Program-made: the position numbers and the translations under genes
In this document: piece by piece, positions 34,104 to 42,852 of the stretch
How the letters are laid out: every line of letters begins with the position of its first letter
Numbering within the stretch: the first letter of the stretch is position 1
NCBI GenBank assembly: GCA_043744375.1
Contig: JAYTUU010000052.1
Coordinates: 1 to 64,000, forward strand
Reading direction: 5' to 3'
Length of the DNA stretch: 64,000 nt
DNA from: CAIYPH01 sp043744375
GTDB taxonomy: Bacteria > Pseudomonadota > Alphaproteobacteria > Acetobacterales > Acetobacteraceae
The notes under the pieces: generated by a model
Databases searched by the model: none
What the model saw: the letters and a program-made list of their open reading frames with translations, nothing else
Told to the model about the DNA's origin: nothing

Positions 34104-34522
34104 CCCCGGCTCGGCGGCATGACGACCGCCTCGCCCTCGATCACCACCTTGCCGGCGACGGTGCAGATGGTTTTGAGCGTCGCCTGCTTCTTCACGGCAT
34201 CGATCGCGGTGACCTCACAGGTCGCGGTCACCGTGTCGCCGATCTTGACCGGGCGGCGGAAGCGCAGGGTCTGGCCGAGATAGATCGAGCCGGCGCCGGG
34301 CAATTTCGTGCCCAGCACGGCGCTGATCAGCCCGGCCGAGAGCATGCCGTGGGCGATGCGCTCCTTGAACGGGCTCGCCGCCGCCGCCTCGGCGTTCAGG
34401 TGCACGGGGTTGGTGTCCATCGTCACGGCGGCGAACATCAGGATGTCCGCCTCGGTGATCGTCTTGCCGAGGCTGGCGGACTGGCCGACCGTGAGGTCCT
34501 CGAAGAACACGCAATCGCTCAT
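34100..34522 (-). CDS. MaoC-like (R)-specific enoyl-CoA hydratase
   Basis: The 140-residue hot-dog-fold protein has the hydratase-2 motif with catalytic Asp and His, VTMDTNPVHLNAEAA, and HGMLSAGLIS. PhaJ-type enzymes hydrate 2-enoyl-CoA to (R)-3-hydroxyacyl-CoA. Length and motif agree; the in vivo substrate is not evident. It overlaps ribF and is divergent from the hydratase gene at 34630, with a 107-base spacer that may hold both promoters. Confidence 0.88.
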   Translation of the reverse strand: MSDCVFFEDLTVGQSASLGKTITEADILMFAAVTMDTNPVHLNAEAAAASPFKERIAHGMLSAGLISAVLGTKLPGAGSIYLGQTLRFRRPVKIGDTVTATCEVTAIDAVKKQATLKTICTVAGKVVIEGEAVVMPPSRG

Positions 34523-34629
34523 GCGCCGAAATCCCTATGCTGGTGCAACCGCTTTCTGGCCCGCGCGGACCGGTTGGACAAGCCTTCCAACGGATGCTTA
34601 GGTCTGGACCGAAATCCGGAGCAACCACC

Positions 34630-35391
34630 ATGACCGATATTGCCACCCAGGCCGCCGAACTCCTGCTCGCCGCGCGCCGCGATCCGGCGAAGCGCCTCGC
34701 CGATCTTCCCGCCGCGCTGAAGCCGGCCGATCGCGCTGCCGCGTATGCCATCCAGCACAAAATCGCCGCCCAGATCGGCCCGATCGGCGGCTGGAAGGTG
34801 TCGCCGTTCGGTGCCGATGGCTCAACTCCGATGTGCGGCGCGTTGCCGGCCTCCGGCATCCAGGCCGCCCCGGCCACGCTGCGCCCCGGCCCGCAGGCGC
34901 TGCGGATCATCGAGGCCGAACTCTGTGCCCGCATCGGGACGGACCTGCCGCCGCGCGCCACGCCCTACACGCGCACCGAGATCATCGCCGCCATCGCCGC
35001 CATCCACCCGGTGCTGGAGGCCTGCGAGTCCCGCTATGTCGAGCCCAAGGCCGTCGATATCCTCAGCAACATCGCCGATACCCAATCCCACGGCGGGCTG
35101 ATCACCGGCGTCGGCCGCACCGATTGGCAGGCGATCGACCTGGCCGCGGTCAGCGTCGAACAGATCGTCGACGGCCGGGTCGATGCCAGCCGCACCGGGC
35201 ACCCCGCCGGCGACCTGGTCGCGCAGGTGATGTGGATGGCCAATGAGGGCGCGGTCTGGGCGGGCGGGCTGAAGGCCGGCCAGTTCGTGACCTGCGGCTC
35301 CTGGTCCGGCGCCAACCGCGTTGCGCCAACGGCGAAGGTCGTGCTGCGGTTTTCGGGCTTTGCGGACGTGGTGATCGATTACGCCGTTTGA
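34630..35391 (+). CDS. 2-keto-4-pentenoate hydratase / fumarylacetoacetase-fold protein (MhpD-like)
   Basis: The 253-residue protein resembles the hydratases and decarboxylases of aromatic meta-cleavage pathways: KPADRAAAYAIQHKIA, GGWKVS, metal-binding glutamates in RIIEAELCARIG, LEACESRYVEP and NEGAVWAGGLKAG. The ATG at 34630 is preferred, although the open frame extends to 34537. No other meta-cleavage genes are nearby, so the substrate is unknown. It ends 40 bases from the convergent peptidase gene. Confidence 0.85.
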   Translation: MTDIATQAAELLLAARRDPAKRLADLPAALKPADRAAAYAIQHKIAAQIGPIGGWKVSPFGADGSTPMCGALPASGIQAAPATLRPGPQALRIIEAELCARIGTDLPPRATPYTRTEIIAAIAAIHPVLEACESRYVEPKAVDILSNIADTQSHGGLITGVGRTDWQAIDLAAVSVEQIVDGRVDASRTGHPAGDLVAQVMWMANEGAVWAGGLKAGQFVTCGSWSGANRVAPTAKVVLRFSGFADVVIDYAV

Positions 35392-35431
35392 GAGGCGCCG
35401 CCGCCGGCCGAACGCCGGCAGCGGCTTGCTT

Positions 35432-36826
35432 TCAGCCTTTCGGAACGCCCGGCTCGCCAAGGTCCCACCAAATTCCCGCATAGGCCGCTATGCCTTCGCG
35501 GGCCGGTGCGATCAGGAAATGTTCGTTCGGACCATGCTGTTTGCAGCCATTATAGCTGTGCGGAATCCACACCAGCGGCACGCCGAGGAAGTCCACGAAC
35601 ACGTCGCCGGGCAGGCCGCCGCCGCCGTTCGGGATGACCTGCACGCGCCGTTCCAACGATTTTTCCATGGAGGTGATCGCGAACCGCACCCACGGGTCGT
35701 CCGGGCTGGTGCGGCTGGCGGGCATGCGGATGCCGGCGTTTTCGATCTGGATTTCCGGGAAGCCCTGGGCGTCGAGATGGGTGCGCAGGGCGCTGGCGAA
35801 GATCGCCGGGTCGCTATCGACGGTGTAGCGGATCTGGCAATGCGCGCGGGCGTCGGGGGCGACGGCGTTGACCGGGTTTTCCGGCCGGCCGGAGACCATG
35901 GCGAGCACGATGAAGCTGGTCCAGCCGAAGACTTTCTCGGCCGCCGTGAACCCTGGCTCACCCCAGCCGGGATCGATGGTGGCAGAGGCCTCGCTGTGCA
36001 GTTCGCAGCCGGCGAGGGCCGAGCGGACGGCGGCCGGCATGCCGTTACGCGGCAGCCAGTCGCGCACCAGGATCTTGCCGTTCCGATCGGCGATGGCACC
36101 GATCGCGTGCGCCATGACGATGGCGGGGTCGGTGGTCATGCCGCCCCAGTTGCCCGAATGCACGCCGCCTGGCCGCACGTTGAGCACGAGATCGAAATGG
36201 AACGTGCCGCGCGTGCCGGTGGACAGAGTGGGCGTGTCGGCACTCACGCGTGGGCCGTCGGAGGCGATGAGCACGTCGGCCTTGAGCGCCTCGGCGTTGG
36301 CGGCGATGAACTCGCGCAGGCCCTGCGAGCCGCGCTCCTCGCTGGTTTCGAGCACCAGCTTGAGGTTGAAGCCGAGCTTGCCGCCGCGTTCGGCCAGCAC
36401 CTGTTCGAGCGCGGTAAGGTTGAGCGCGTGCTGGCCCTTGTTGTCCGCCGTTCCGCGCCCATACCAGCGATCGGGCTGTTCCACGAGCGTCCACGGCGTG
36501 AGGCCCTCGTCCCACTGGTCCTCCAGGCCGCGCACCGTGTCGCCATGGCCGTAGGTGAGGACCGTCGGGCGCGTAGGATCCTCGATGCGTTCGGCGGTGA
36601 GGATGGGGCCGAAGCCGGGCTTCGGGTTCGTGTGCAGTTTCGTGGTGAACCCCATCGAACCGATCCATGGGCGGATGCCGGCTTCGAGGTAGAGATGCAC
36701 GTCGGCCTCGTGTCCCGGGTCCTGCGAGGTCGAGCGGATGGCGACGAGTTTGGCCAGCCGATCGCGGAATTGCCCCGAGTCGAAAAAGTCGCGCGCACGG
36801 GCGATGGCGCCATCACGTGTTGCCAT
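35432..36826 (-). CDS. M20 family metallopeptidase
   Basis: The 464-residue zinc peptidase has LTYGHGDTVRG (first metal ligand), GRGTADNKGQH (bridging Asp), ETSEERGSQG (catalytic Glu pair), the dimerisation-domain HSGNWGG and a late HGPNEHF. The fold is that of the M20A dipeptidase/carboxypeptidase group. ATG 36826 with GGAGAACGACTC ahead is a good start; an in-frame ATG-class start at 36931 lies inside the preceding gene. It follows the D-aminopeptidase gene by 19 bases, so the two may work together on peptides or amides. Confidence 0.88.
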   Translation of the reverse strand: MATRDGAIARARDFFDSGQFRDRLAKLVAIRSTSQDPGHEADVHLYLEAGIRPWIGSMGFTTKLHTNPKPGFGPILTAERIEDPTRPTVLTYGHGDTVRGLEDQWDEGLTPWTLVEQPDRWYGRGTADNKGQHALNLTALEQVLAERGGKLGFNLKLVLETSEERGSQGLREFIAANAEALKADVLIASDGPRVSADTPTLSTGTRGTFHFDLVLNVRPGGVHSGNWGGMTTDPAIVMAHAIGAIADRNGKILVRDWLPRNGMPAAVRSALAGCELHSEASATIDPGWGEPGFTAAEKVFGWTSFIVLAMVSGRPENPVNAVAPDARAHCQIRYTVDSDPAIFASALRTHLDAQGFPEIQIENAGIRMPASRTSPDDPWVRFAITSMEKSLERRVQVIPNGGGGLPGDVFVDFLGVPLVWIPHSYNGCKQHGPNEHFLIAPAREGIAAYAGIWWDLGEPGVPKG

Positions 36827-36845
36827 GAGTCGTTCTCCGTAGGGT

Positions 36846-38384
36846 TCAGACGCGGGTGAAAGCGATGCGGCGGGCCAGCCAGCAGCCGATTTCCAGGCCG
36901 GTGACCCGGCCGGCGCTGTCGCGTTTGACATGCACCGTCCAGTCGCCGGGCGGCGAGAAATCGAGCGCGCGCGGGCACGGCAGCAGCCAGATGTCGGCGG
37001 CGTAGGGAATGAGATTGTGCATCATGCCGATGCCGAGATCGCCGGTGAAGGCGCCATAGAGCGCGCCGCCACTGGCGATGATGTCGAGCGTGGCGGCCAG
37101 CTCATCGGAGCGGAAGGCGCCGGCGATGTCCGCCACGGGGTCGCCGCTGACCGGCAGAAGGCGGGTCGACTGGTTGTCGCTCGCGCGCTCCAGCCGCACG
37201 CCGTCAGCGTCGTGATACAGCCGGCTGCCGCCGCTCTTGAAGTCGCCGGGCGCGGTGGCCGTGAGGGATTCCGGACCGGGGCCGTAATGCATCCGCAGCT
37301 TGCCCCCCGGGATGGTCTCGATACGCGTGGCGATGCCGGTTGCAGGCTCGATGTACTTGCCGGCCCAGCCGGGGTCTGCCACCTCGGGGGCCGCGGGCGC
37401 GGGAATACCGAGCACGGCGGCGAACAGGTCAGATGCGGCGGCGTTCGCGTCAGCCATGTGGTTGAACATGACGACGACGGAAACCCGTTCCGCCGGCGCG
37501 TAGAAGCGGAAACTGCGCCAGCCACGCAATCCGCCGCCATGCGAGAGGATCGCGCGGCCATGCAGAGTGTCCCGCGCCAAGCCGAAGCCGTAGCGCGCCG
37601 GGGTGCCATCGTTGAAAGTGACGGGGCGGGCGATGCGGCTGGTGATGGCGTCGGCATCGTCGCGATTGGCGTCGAAGAATTTCTCCCATGCAATCATATC
37701 ATCGAGACTGGCACCCAGGCCGGCATCCCCCGTCCAGTGGATATTGTTCACCGCGCGGCGAAATCCCTGCTCAACACTACCCTCATAGCCCTCGGTGCCG
37801 CCGGGCATCGTGGAGGTATCGGCGCTGATGATGGCGTGCGGCATGCCCGCGCGATCAAAAATGCGCTCGCGCAACAACGCGTCGAACGGCCGGCCAGCCC
37901 GTCGCGCCACGAGGTCCCCGAGCAGGCGGAAATTCTGATTGCAATACGAATATTGCGCCCCCGGCGCGAAATGCAGCGTCCGCGTGCGCGCGATCAGGCG
38001 GAGCGCGTCGGCATCGGTGAACCGGCCCTCGACGGGCGCGCCGGACAGCATCGCCGTCGCCCAGTAGTCGCGAAAGCCCGACTGGTTGTGGGCGAGATGC
38101 AGAACGCCCGGGCTCTTTTCCTCAAGGTGCGGCAGGAAATGCCGCAGGTCCTCATCCAGCACGCTCGGATCGGGGAAGAGATCGAGCAGCAGCGAACAGG
38201 TGAACTGCTTGGTGATCGAGCACATGCGAAACAACGTCTGCGGAGTGAAGGCAATCCGCCGCTCGATATCAGCCCAGCCCCAGCTGTGCCGCGCCAGAAC
38301 CTCGCCGTCGCGCAGCACGGCAAGCGCACCGCCGGGGCCGGCATAGCGATTCGGCAGGGCGGCAATGGTTGCTTCGAGGGTCAT
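36846..38384 (-). CDS. dap: D-aminopeptidase (serine, penicillin-recognising)
   Basis: The 512-residue protein agrees, from memory, along its length with Ochrobactrum D-aminopeptidase, which releases N-terminal D-amino acids. The class C beta-lactamase-like domain has the serine-lysine motif SITK (FRMCSITKQFTCSLLLD), the tyrosine motif YSYCNQNFRLLGD, GDAGLGASLDDMIAWEKFF and the HxG-type SHGGGLRGWRSF. The two C-terminal antiparallel barrel domains are also present, ending GLEIGCWLARRIAF. There is no signal peptide, so it should act in the cytoplasm. It precedes an M20 peptidase. Confidence 0.9.
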   Translation of the reverse strand: MTLEATIAALPNRYAGPGGALAVLRDGEVLARHSWGWADIERRIAFTPQTLFRMCSITKQFTCSLLLDLFPDPSVLDEDLRHFLPHLEEKSPGVLHLAHNQSGFRDYWATAMLSGAPVEGRFTDADALRLIARTRTLHFAPGAQYSYCNQNFRLLGDLVARRAGRPFDALLRERIFDRAGMPHAIISADTSTMPGGTEGYEGSVEQGFRRAVNNIHWTGDAGLGASLDDMIAWEKFFDANRDDADAITSRIARPVTFNDGTPARYGFGLARDTLHGRAILSHGGGLRGWRSFRFYAPAERVSVVVMFNHMADANAAASDLFAAVLGIPAPAAPEVADPGWAGKYIEPATGIATRIETIPGGKLRMHYGPGPESLTATAPGDFKSGGSRLYHDADGVRLERASDNQSTRLLPVSGDPVADIAGAFRSDELAATLDIIASGGALYGAFTGDLGIGMMHNLIPYAADIWLLPCPRALDFSPPGDWTVHVKRDSAGRVTGLEIGCWLARRIAFTRV

Positions 38385-38448
38385 CGGGGAGGCTCCGCTT
38401 CGGACATCATCGGCAGGAAGAATGGCGGATCAAGGTAGGAAAGCAAGG

Positions 38449-38695
38449 CTCCGCCGGCAAAGGGCCGGGGGCCCTTTGAACCCGTGACTTCTGCGGCTGG
38501 ATCAACGGCCTTCCGATGATATCTGCGTTCTTGCTTGCGCCGCAGGCCATCGCCACCTTGGAACGCCTGTTCGGTCGCGAAGAATTCCGGGCTTCGCCAG
38601 CCCAACGGCAAGATCGCGCCGCTTCAACCGAAGGCCGCCGATCCAGCCGCGAGCAGTAATGGGTTCAAAGGGCCCCCGGCCCTTTGCCGCCGGAG
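38449..38695. repeat. Large palindromic repeat element, family A, copy 2
   Basis: The end arms, 38449-38483 and 38661-38695, match at 34 of 35 positions as inverted repeats (CTCCGCCGGCAAAGGGCCGG and its complement). The match continues inward imperfectly (CGGCTGGATC pairs with GATCCAGCCG) around a middle of about 130 bases with no gene. Each arm can also fold by itself. The element fills the gap between the dap start and the small gene at 38702 and resembles 4883-5042 in its outer arms. Confidence 0.85.
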
Positions 38696-38701
38696 GCACG
38701 C

Positions 38702-39028
38702 TTACGTCTTCGTTCCGCCTGTGAGCCGGGAGAAGGTCTGGCGGTCCTTGTTCTCCTGCATGAGCATGCGGAAGCCCGGGATATCGCCGAGGCTGAGGCC
38801 GCTGGGCAGGCCGGTTTCTTCGTCGGGGGTGATTTTGCCGTAGGTCTCGCCGGAGATTTTCTCCCATTTACCAGCGGGCTTCTTGGCTTCGATGTGCACG
38901 ACGGTGGCCTTGAACACCATCCGCACGATCGCCTCTTTCGGTGCCGAGGGCTTGGTGAGGCACGGGCATCCGGCGAGGATTTGCCAGCCGTTTGACAGTG
39001 CCCAGGCGGTCAGTTCGATCTTGTCCAT
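38702..39028 (-). CDS. Small conserved-looking hypothetical protein (108 aa)
   Basis: I do not recognise it. The protein starts MDKIELTAWALSNGWQ, has a CPCLTKPSAPKEAIVRM stretch and a charged C-terminal part (GKWEKISGETYGKI, GFRMLMQENKDRQ). It has no signal peptide. The ATG at 39028 lies seven bases after the prfB stop, so it is probably co-transcribed with prfB, and the codon use is like that of the neighbours. The family A palindrome starts six bases past its stop and may terminate the transcript. Confidence 0.7.
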   Translation of the reverse strand: MDKIELTAWALSNGWQILAGCPCLTKPSAPKEAIVRMVFKATVVHIEAKKPAGKWEKISGETYGKITPDEETGLPSGLSLGDIPGFRMLMQENKDRQTFSRLTGGTKT

Positions 39029-39035
39029 GGGTTCC

Positions 39036-40167
39036 CTATTGAGCCTGGGCGGAGGCGTCGCTGCGGGTGGCGCCGGCGCGGGCGGCGAGGGCTGCGGCCA
39101 TGAAGGCGTCGAGGTCGCCGTCGAGCACGGCGTCCGGATTGCCTTTTTCAACGCCGGTGCGCAGGTCCTTGACCATCTGGTAGGGCGCGAGGACGTAGCT
39201 GCGGATCTGATGGCCCCAGCCGATCGCGGTTTTGGCGTCTTCCTGGGCGGTGCTGATGGCTTCGCGGCGTTGCAGTTCGGCCTCGTACATGCGGGCTTTC
39301 AGCATGCCCATGGCGGTCGCCCGGTTGCGATGCTGGCTGCGGTCGGTCTGGCAGGCGACGACGATGCCGCTTGGCAGATGGGTGATGCGGATGGCCGACT
39401 CGGTCTTGTTGACGTGCTGGCCGCCGGCGCCCGAGGCGCGGTAGGTGTCGACCTTCAGGTCCGACGGATCGATCTCGATCTCGATGGTGTCATCGACGAC
39501 CGGATAGACCCAGACGCTGGCGAAACTGGTTTGCCGGCGCGCCGCGGCGTCGAACGGGCTGATGCGCACCAGGCGATGCACGCCGGCTTCGGTCTTGAGC
39601 CAGCCATAGGCGTTCGTGCCGGTGACTTGCAGGGTGGCGGATTTGATGCCGGCCTGCTCGCCCTCGCTTTGGTCGAGGAGTTGGATTTTGTAGCCGTGTT
39701 TTTCCGACCAGCGCGAATACATGCGCATGAGCATTTCGGCCCAGTCCTGCGCCTCTGTGCCGCCCGCGCCGGCGTTGATTTCCATGAAGCAATCGTTGCT
39801 GTCGGCCTCGCCGGACAGCAGGCTCTCGATCTCCCGCCGCTTGGCCTCCTCGGCGAGGGTGCGCAGCGTGGCATGGCCATCGGCAACCATTTCGGCGTCC
39901 GCTTCCGCTTCCGCCATCGCGATCAGTTCGACCGTGTCAGCGACATCGGTTTCGAGCTTGCGGACGGCGTCGATCCGGGTGGCGAGATTGTTGCGCTCAC
40001 GCATGAGCGCCTGGGCCGCCGTGGCGTCGTTCCAGACGTCGGGGTCCTCGGCGCGGTGGTTCAGTTCTTCGAGGCGGGCGGTCGAGACATCCCAGTCAAA
40101 GATGCCTCCTCAGCAGTGCGACGGACTGCTTGATCTGCTCGTTGAGGGAGTCGGATTCGGCGGACAT
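39036..40167 (-). CDS. prfB: Peptide chain release factor 2, with programmed +1 frameshift
   Basis: RF2 ends translation at UGA and UAA. The first frame runs from ATG 40167 for 23 codons to CTT at 40099, followed by an in-frame TGA (40098-40096). Skipping the T at 40098 continues in the second frame as DWDVSTARLEELNHRAEDP and on to the stop at 39036, 376 residues in all. The peptidyl-hydrolysis motif GGQ is in SGAGGQHVNKTESAIR. The recognition loop and the C-terminal helix are intact. The frameshift means that low RF2 activity raises RF2 synthesis, the autoregulation known from E. coli. The downstream frame alone, starting at ATG 40004, would lack the N-terminal domain. Confidence 0.96.
40095..40110 (-). 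promoter_or_regulatory. Programmed +1 frameshift site of prfB
   Basis: On the minus strand the sequence reads AGGAGG CAT CTT TGA C: an internal Shine-Dalgarno-like AGGAGG three bases before the slippery CTT, then the in-frame UGA followed by C, the weakest stop context. This is the same arrangement as the E. coli RF2 site (CTT TGA C). Confidence 0.95.
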
Positions 40168-40207
40168 CGCGGAAAATTCCAGCCAATATGTTGGAGATAA
40201 GCGCGGC

Positions 40208-42805
40208 TCAATACAGCCCGCCCAGGTCGCTGTCGACCCCGGCGGCCTGTGGCGAGGTGCCGCGGTTGGCGGCAGCGGCGCCGCTGCCGGTGGCGCCGCT
40301 GCCGCCGGTCCCCGCGGGGCCGGAGGCGCCCGGGGTCTGGCCGGGCTTGAAGGCGTCCGTCACCGTGCCCGAGCCGCTGTCCCAGCTTGCCAGGCTGACG
40401 CCGAGCGGGGCTGTGAATTTCAGGTTCGGCCGGCCCTTGAGCGCGACCGCCATGAAATCACGCCAGATCGGCGCCGACGTGCTGCCGCCAGTTTCGTTGT
40501 TGCCCAGCGTCGTCGGCGTATCGAAACCGATCCATACGGCGGTGACGAGGTCGGGCGTGAAGCCGACGAACCAGGCGTCGTTGTAGTCCTGGCTAGTGCC
40601 GGTCTTGCCGGCGATGGCGCGGTTGAGGCCAGCGCCGGCGGCCGATCCAGTGCCGCGGCTGACCGCGCCCTGCAACATCGTGACCAGCTGGAACACGCTG
40701 GCCGCATCGGCGACCTGCCGGCGCTCGTCCACCAGCTGTGGCGGCTGTGCCGGGTCGGCGCAGCCGGGGCAGGCGGCGGTGGGGGCGCGCCACAGCACCC
40801 GGCCGTCGCGATCCTGCACGCTGTCGATCAACGTCGGGATCACCTCGCGCCCGCCGGTGGCGAAGGTGGCGTAGCCGGCGGCGTTGCGTAGCACCGTCGT
40901 CTCGACCGCGCCGAGGGCGGCGGGCAGCACGCGCGGCATGTCGTCGACCACGTGCAGGGCAATCGCGGTCGCCGCCACCGCCTGCATGCCGATGCGGTCG
41001 GCGAGGCGCACGGTGACGAGGTTGAGTGATTTCTCCAGCGCAACGCGCAGCGGCACGGGCCCGTTGAAATCGAGCGTGTAGTTCGACGGCCGCCATTTTC
41101 CCGCCGCCCCCTGATCGACCACGAAGGGCGCGTCGAGGAAGCGCTGCGAGGGCGAAATACCCGCCTGCATGCCGGCGAGATACACATAGGGCTTGAAGCT
41201 CGACCCGGGCTGGCGGTTCGCCTGCGTCACCCGGTTGAACTGGCTGAGCTCGAAACTCCAGCCGCCCGACAGTGCCACCACCCGCCCGGTCGCCGTTTCG
41301 ATGGAGACCAGCGCGCCCTGCACCTGCGGAATTTGCCGCAGCAGCGCCCGCTCGGTTCGCGCGGCGACGCGGCCCTGCGCGGCCGCGGCGGGCATCGGCT
41401 CGATCATGACGAGATCGCCGGCTTGCAGCACTTCGCCAAGCTTGCGCGGCGGCGGGCCGAGCTTGCCGTCCTTCACCGGACGCGCCCAGCCGAGATCGGC
41501 GATCTGCACGGGCAGCACGCGCGGCTGCACGATGGAGGTGCCCGGCGTACGCTCCATGAAGCCCAGCTTGGCCTCGGCATCGGCGGTCTCGATCACCACG
41601 GCCAGGCGCCATTCGGCCAGCATGCCCGGCGGGCGCGCGGTCTGCGCCAGCGCGTTGGTCCAGTGCTGGCGGAACCCGGCGCCGACTTCGACGCGCGCCA
41701 CCGGCCCCCGCCAGCCGCCATGGCGTTGGTCGTAGCGGATCAACCCGTCATGGAGCGCCTTGTCGGCAGCGAGTTGCAGGGATGGATCGAGCGTGGTGCG
41801 CACCACGAAACCGCCCTGGGTCGTGCGATCCGCGCCGAAACGCTCGACCAACTGGCGGCGCACTTCTTCGCCAAAGTACTCCCCGCCCGCCACCGTCTCG
41901 GCGCGGCGGAACGGCGAGGCCGCGATCGGCGTCGCTTTCGCCGCGGCCGCCTGGGCTGCGGTGATGACCCGATCATCGGCCATCCGGTCGATCACCCAGT
42001 CGCGCCGGGCGCGGGCGGCGTCGGGGAAGCGGAACGGGTTGTAGTTGTTCGGCGCCTTGGGCAGGGCGGCGAGGAAGGCGGCCTCAGGCAGGGTGATCTG
42101 TTCCAGCGATTTGTTGAAATAGGCCTGTGCCGCGGCGGCGACCCCGTAGGCCTGCAGGCCGAGATAGATCTCGTTGAGGTAGAGTTCGAGAATATGCTCC
42201 TTGCTCAGCGTCTGCTCGATCCGCCCCGCCAGGATCATTTCCCGGGCCTTGCGGGCGATCGAGACCTCGTTGCTCAGCAGCATGTTCTTGGCGACCTGCT
42301 GGGTGATCGTCGAGGCCCCGATGGGCCGCTTGCCCTGGCCGTATTGCAGCACGTCGGTGACCACGGCGCGCAGGATGGCAATCGGGTCGACGCCCTTGTG
42401 GCTGAAAAAATTCTGGTCCTCCGCGGAGATGAAGGCTTTTCGGACAACATCCGGCACGGCGGCGGCGGGCACGAAGATGCGCCGTTCCGTTGCCAGTTCC
42501 GCCAGCAGCCGGCTATCCCCGGCATAGACGCGGCTCATCACCCGCGGCTGGTAGTCGCGCAGGCTGTCGAGGTCCGGCAGGTCGGCGCTGAAGCGCTGGT
42601 ATCCCGCGTAGAGCACGCCGACGCCGAGCACCGCACCGAGCATGCCGATGCCGAAAATGGTCGTGACAAGCCGCCGCAGCCAGCGCCAGCCATCCGGACG
42701 CTTCGCCGGCCTGGGCGCTTTCGGCGGCTTCTCCACGCGCGGCGCCGGTACGGGCCGGGACGCTTGCGGCAGCAGACGCTCTCCGGCGGTCAAGGGTTCG
42801 CTCAT
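40208..42805 (-). CDS. mrcA: Penicillin-binding protein 1A (bifunctional transglycosylase/transpeptidase)
   Basis: PBP1A polymerises and crosslinks peptidoglycan. The 865-residue protein has a Pro-rich cytoplasmic N-terminus (about 40 residues), one membrane anchor (FGIGMLGAVLGVGVLYAGY), the GT51 transglycosylase domain (ISAEDQNFFSHKGVD, GASTITQQVAKNM) and the transpeptidase domain with SxxK in GSSFKPYVYLAG, SxN in EKSLNLVT and KTGTSQDYNDAWF. A PBP1A-type OB insertion lies between them. The tail is a low-complexity Gly/Ser/Ala stretch. It is 47 bases behind the amidase gene, which has the opposite activity on the wall. Confidence 0.96.
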   Translation of the reverse strand: MSEPLTAGERLLPQASRPVPAPRVEKPPKAPRPAKRPDGWRWLRRLVTTIFGIGMLGAVLGVGVLYAGYQRFSADLPDLDSLRDYQPRVMSRVYAGDSRLLAELATERRIFVPAAAVPDVVRKAFISAEDQNFFSHKGVDPIAILRAVVTDVLQYGQGKRPIGASTITQQVAKNMLLSNEVSIARKAREMILAGRIEQTLSKEHILELYLNEIYLGLQAYGVAAAAQAYFNKSLEQITLPEAAFLAALPKAPNNYNPFRFPDAARARRDWVIDRMADDRVITAAQAAAAKATPIAASPFRRAETVAGGEYFGEEVRRQLVERFGADRTTQGGFVVRTTLDPSLQLAADKALHDGLIRYDQRHGGWRGPVARVEVGAGFRQHWTNALAQTARPPGMLAEWRLAVVIETADAEAKLGFMERTPGTSIVQPRVLPVQIADLGWARPVKDGKLGPPPRKLGEVLQAGDLVMIEPMPAAAAQGRVAARTERALLRQIPQVQGALVSIETATGRVVALSGGWSFELSQFNRVTQANRQPGSSFKPYVYLAGMQAGISPSQRFLDAPFVVDQGAAGKWRPSNYTLDFNGPVPLRVALEKSLNLVTVRLADRIGMQAVAATAIALHVVDDMPRVLPAALGAVETTVLRNAAGYATFATGGREVIPTLIDSVQDRDGRVLWRAPTAACPGCADPAQPPQLVDERRQVADAASVFQLVTMLQGAVSRGTGSAAGAGLNRAIAGKTGTSQDYNDAWFVGFTPDLVTAVWIGFDTPTTLGNNETGGSTSAPIWRDFMAVALKGRPNLKFTAPLGVSLASWDSGSGTVTDAFKPGQTPGASGPAGTGGSGATGSGAAAANRGTSPQAAGVDSDLGGLY

Positions 42806-42852
42806 GGCCGCTCCCCTACAACAGAATGATCGCGCGCGGGTAGCGTGATGCG

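Noticed and set aside
35426..38438. Two plus-strand open frames of about 500 codons opposite the peptidase genes
   Set aside because: Both are antisense to dap and the M20 peptidase, whose catalytic motifs are complete.
39036..40004. prfB start at ATG 40004
   Set aside because: The reading frame continues upstream with conserved RF2 sequence to a CTT TGA C frameshift site and a proper ATG at 40167.
40096..40098. In-frame TGA near the start of prfB as a sequencing error or pseudogene
   Set aside because: The context AGGAGG-CAT-CTT-TGA-C is the known programmed frameshift signal, so the stop is functional.
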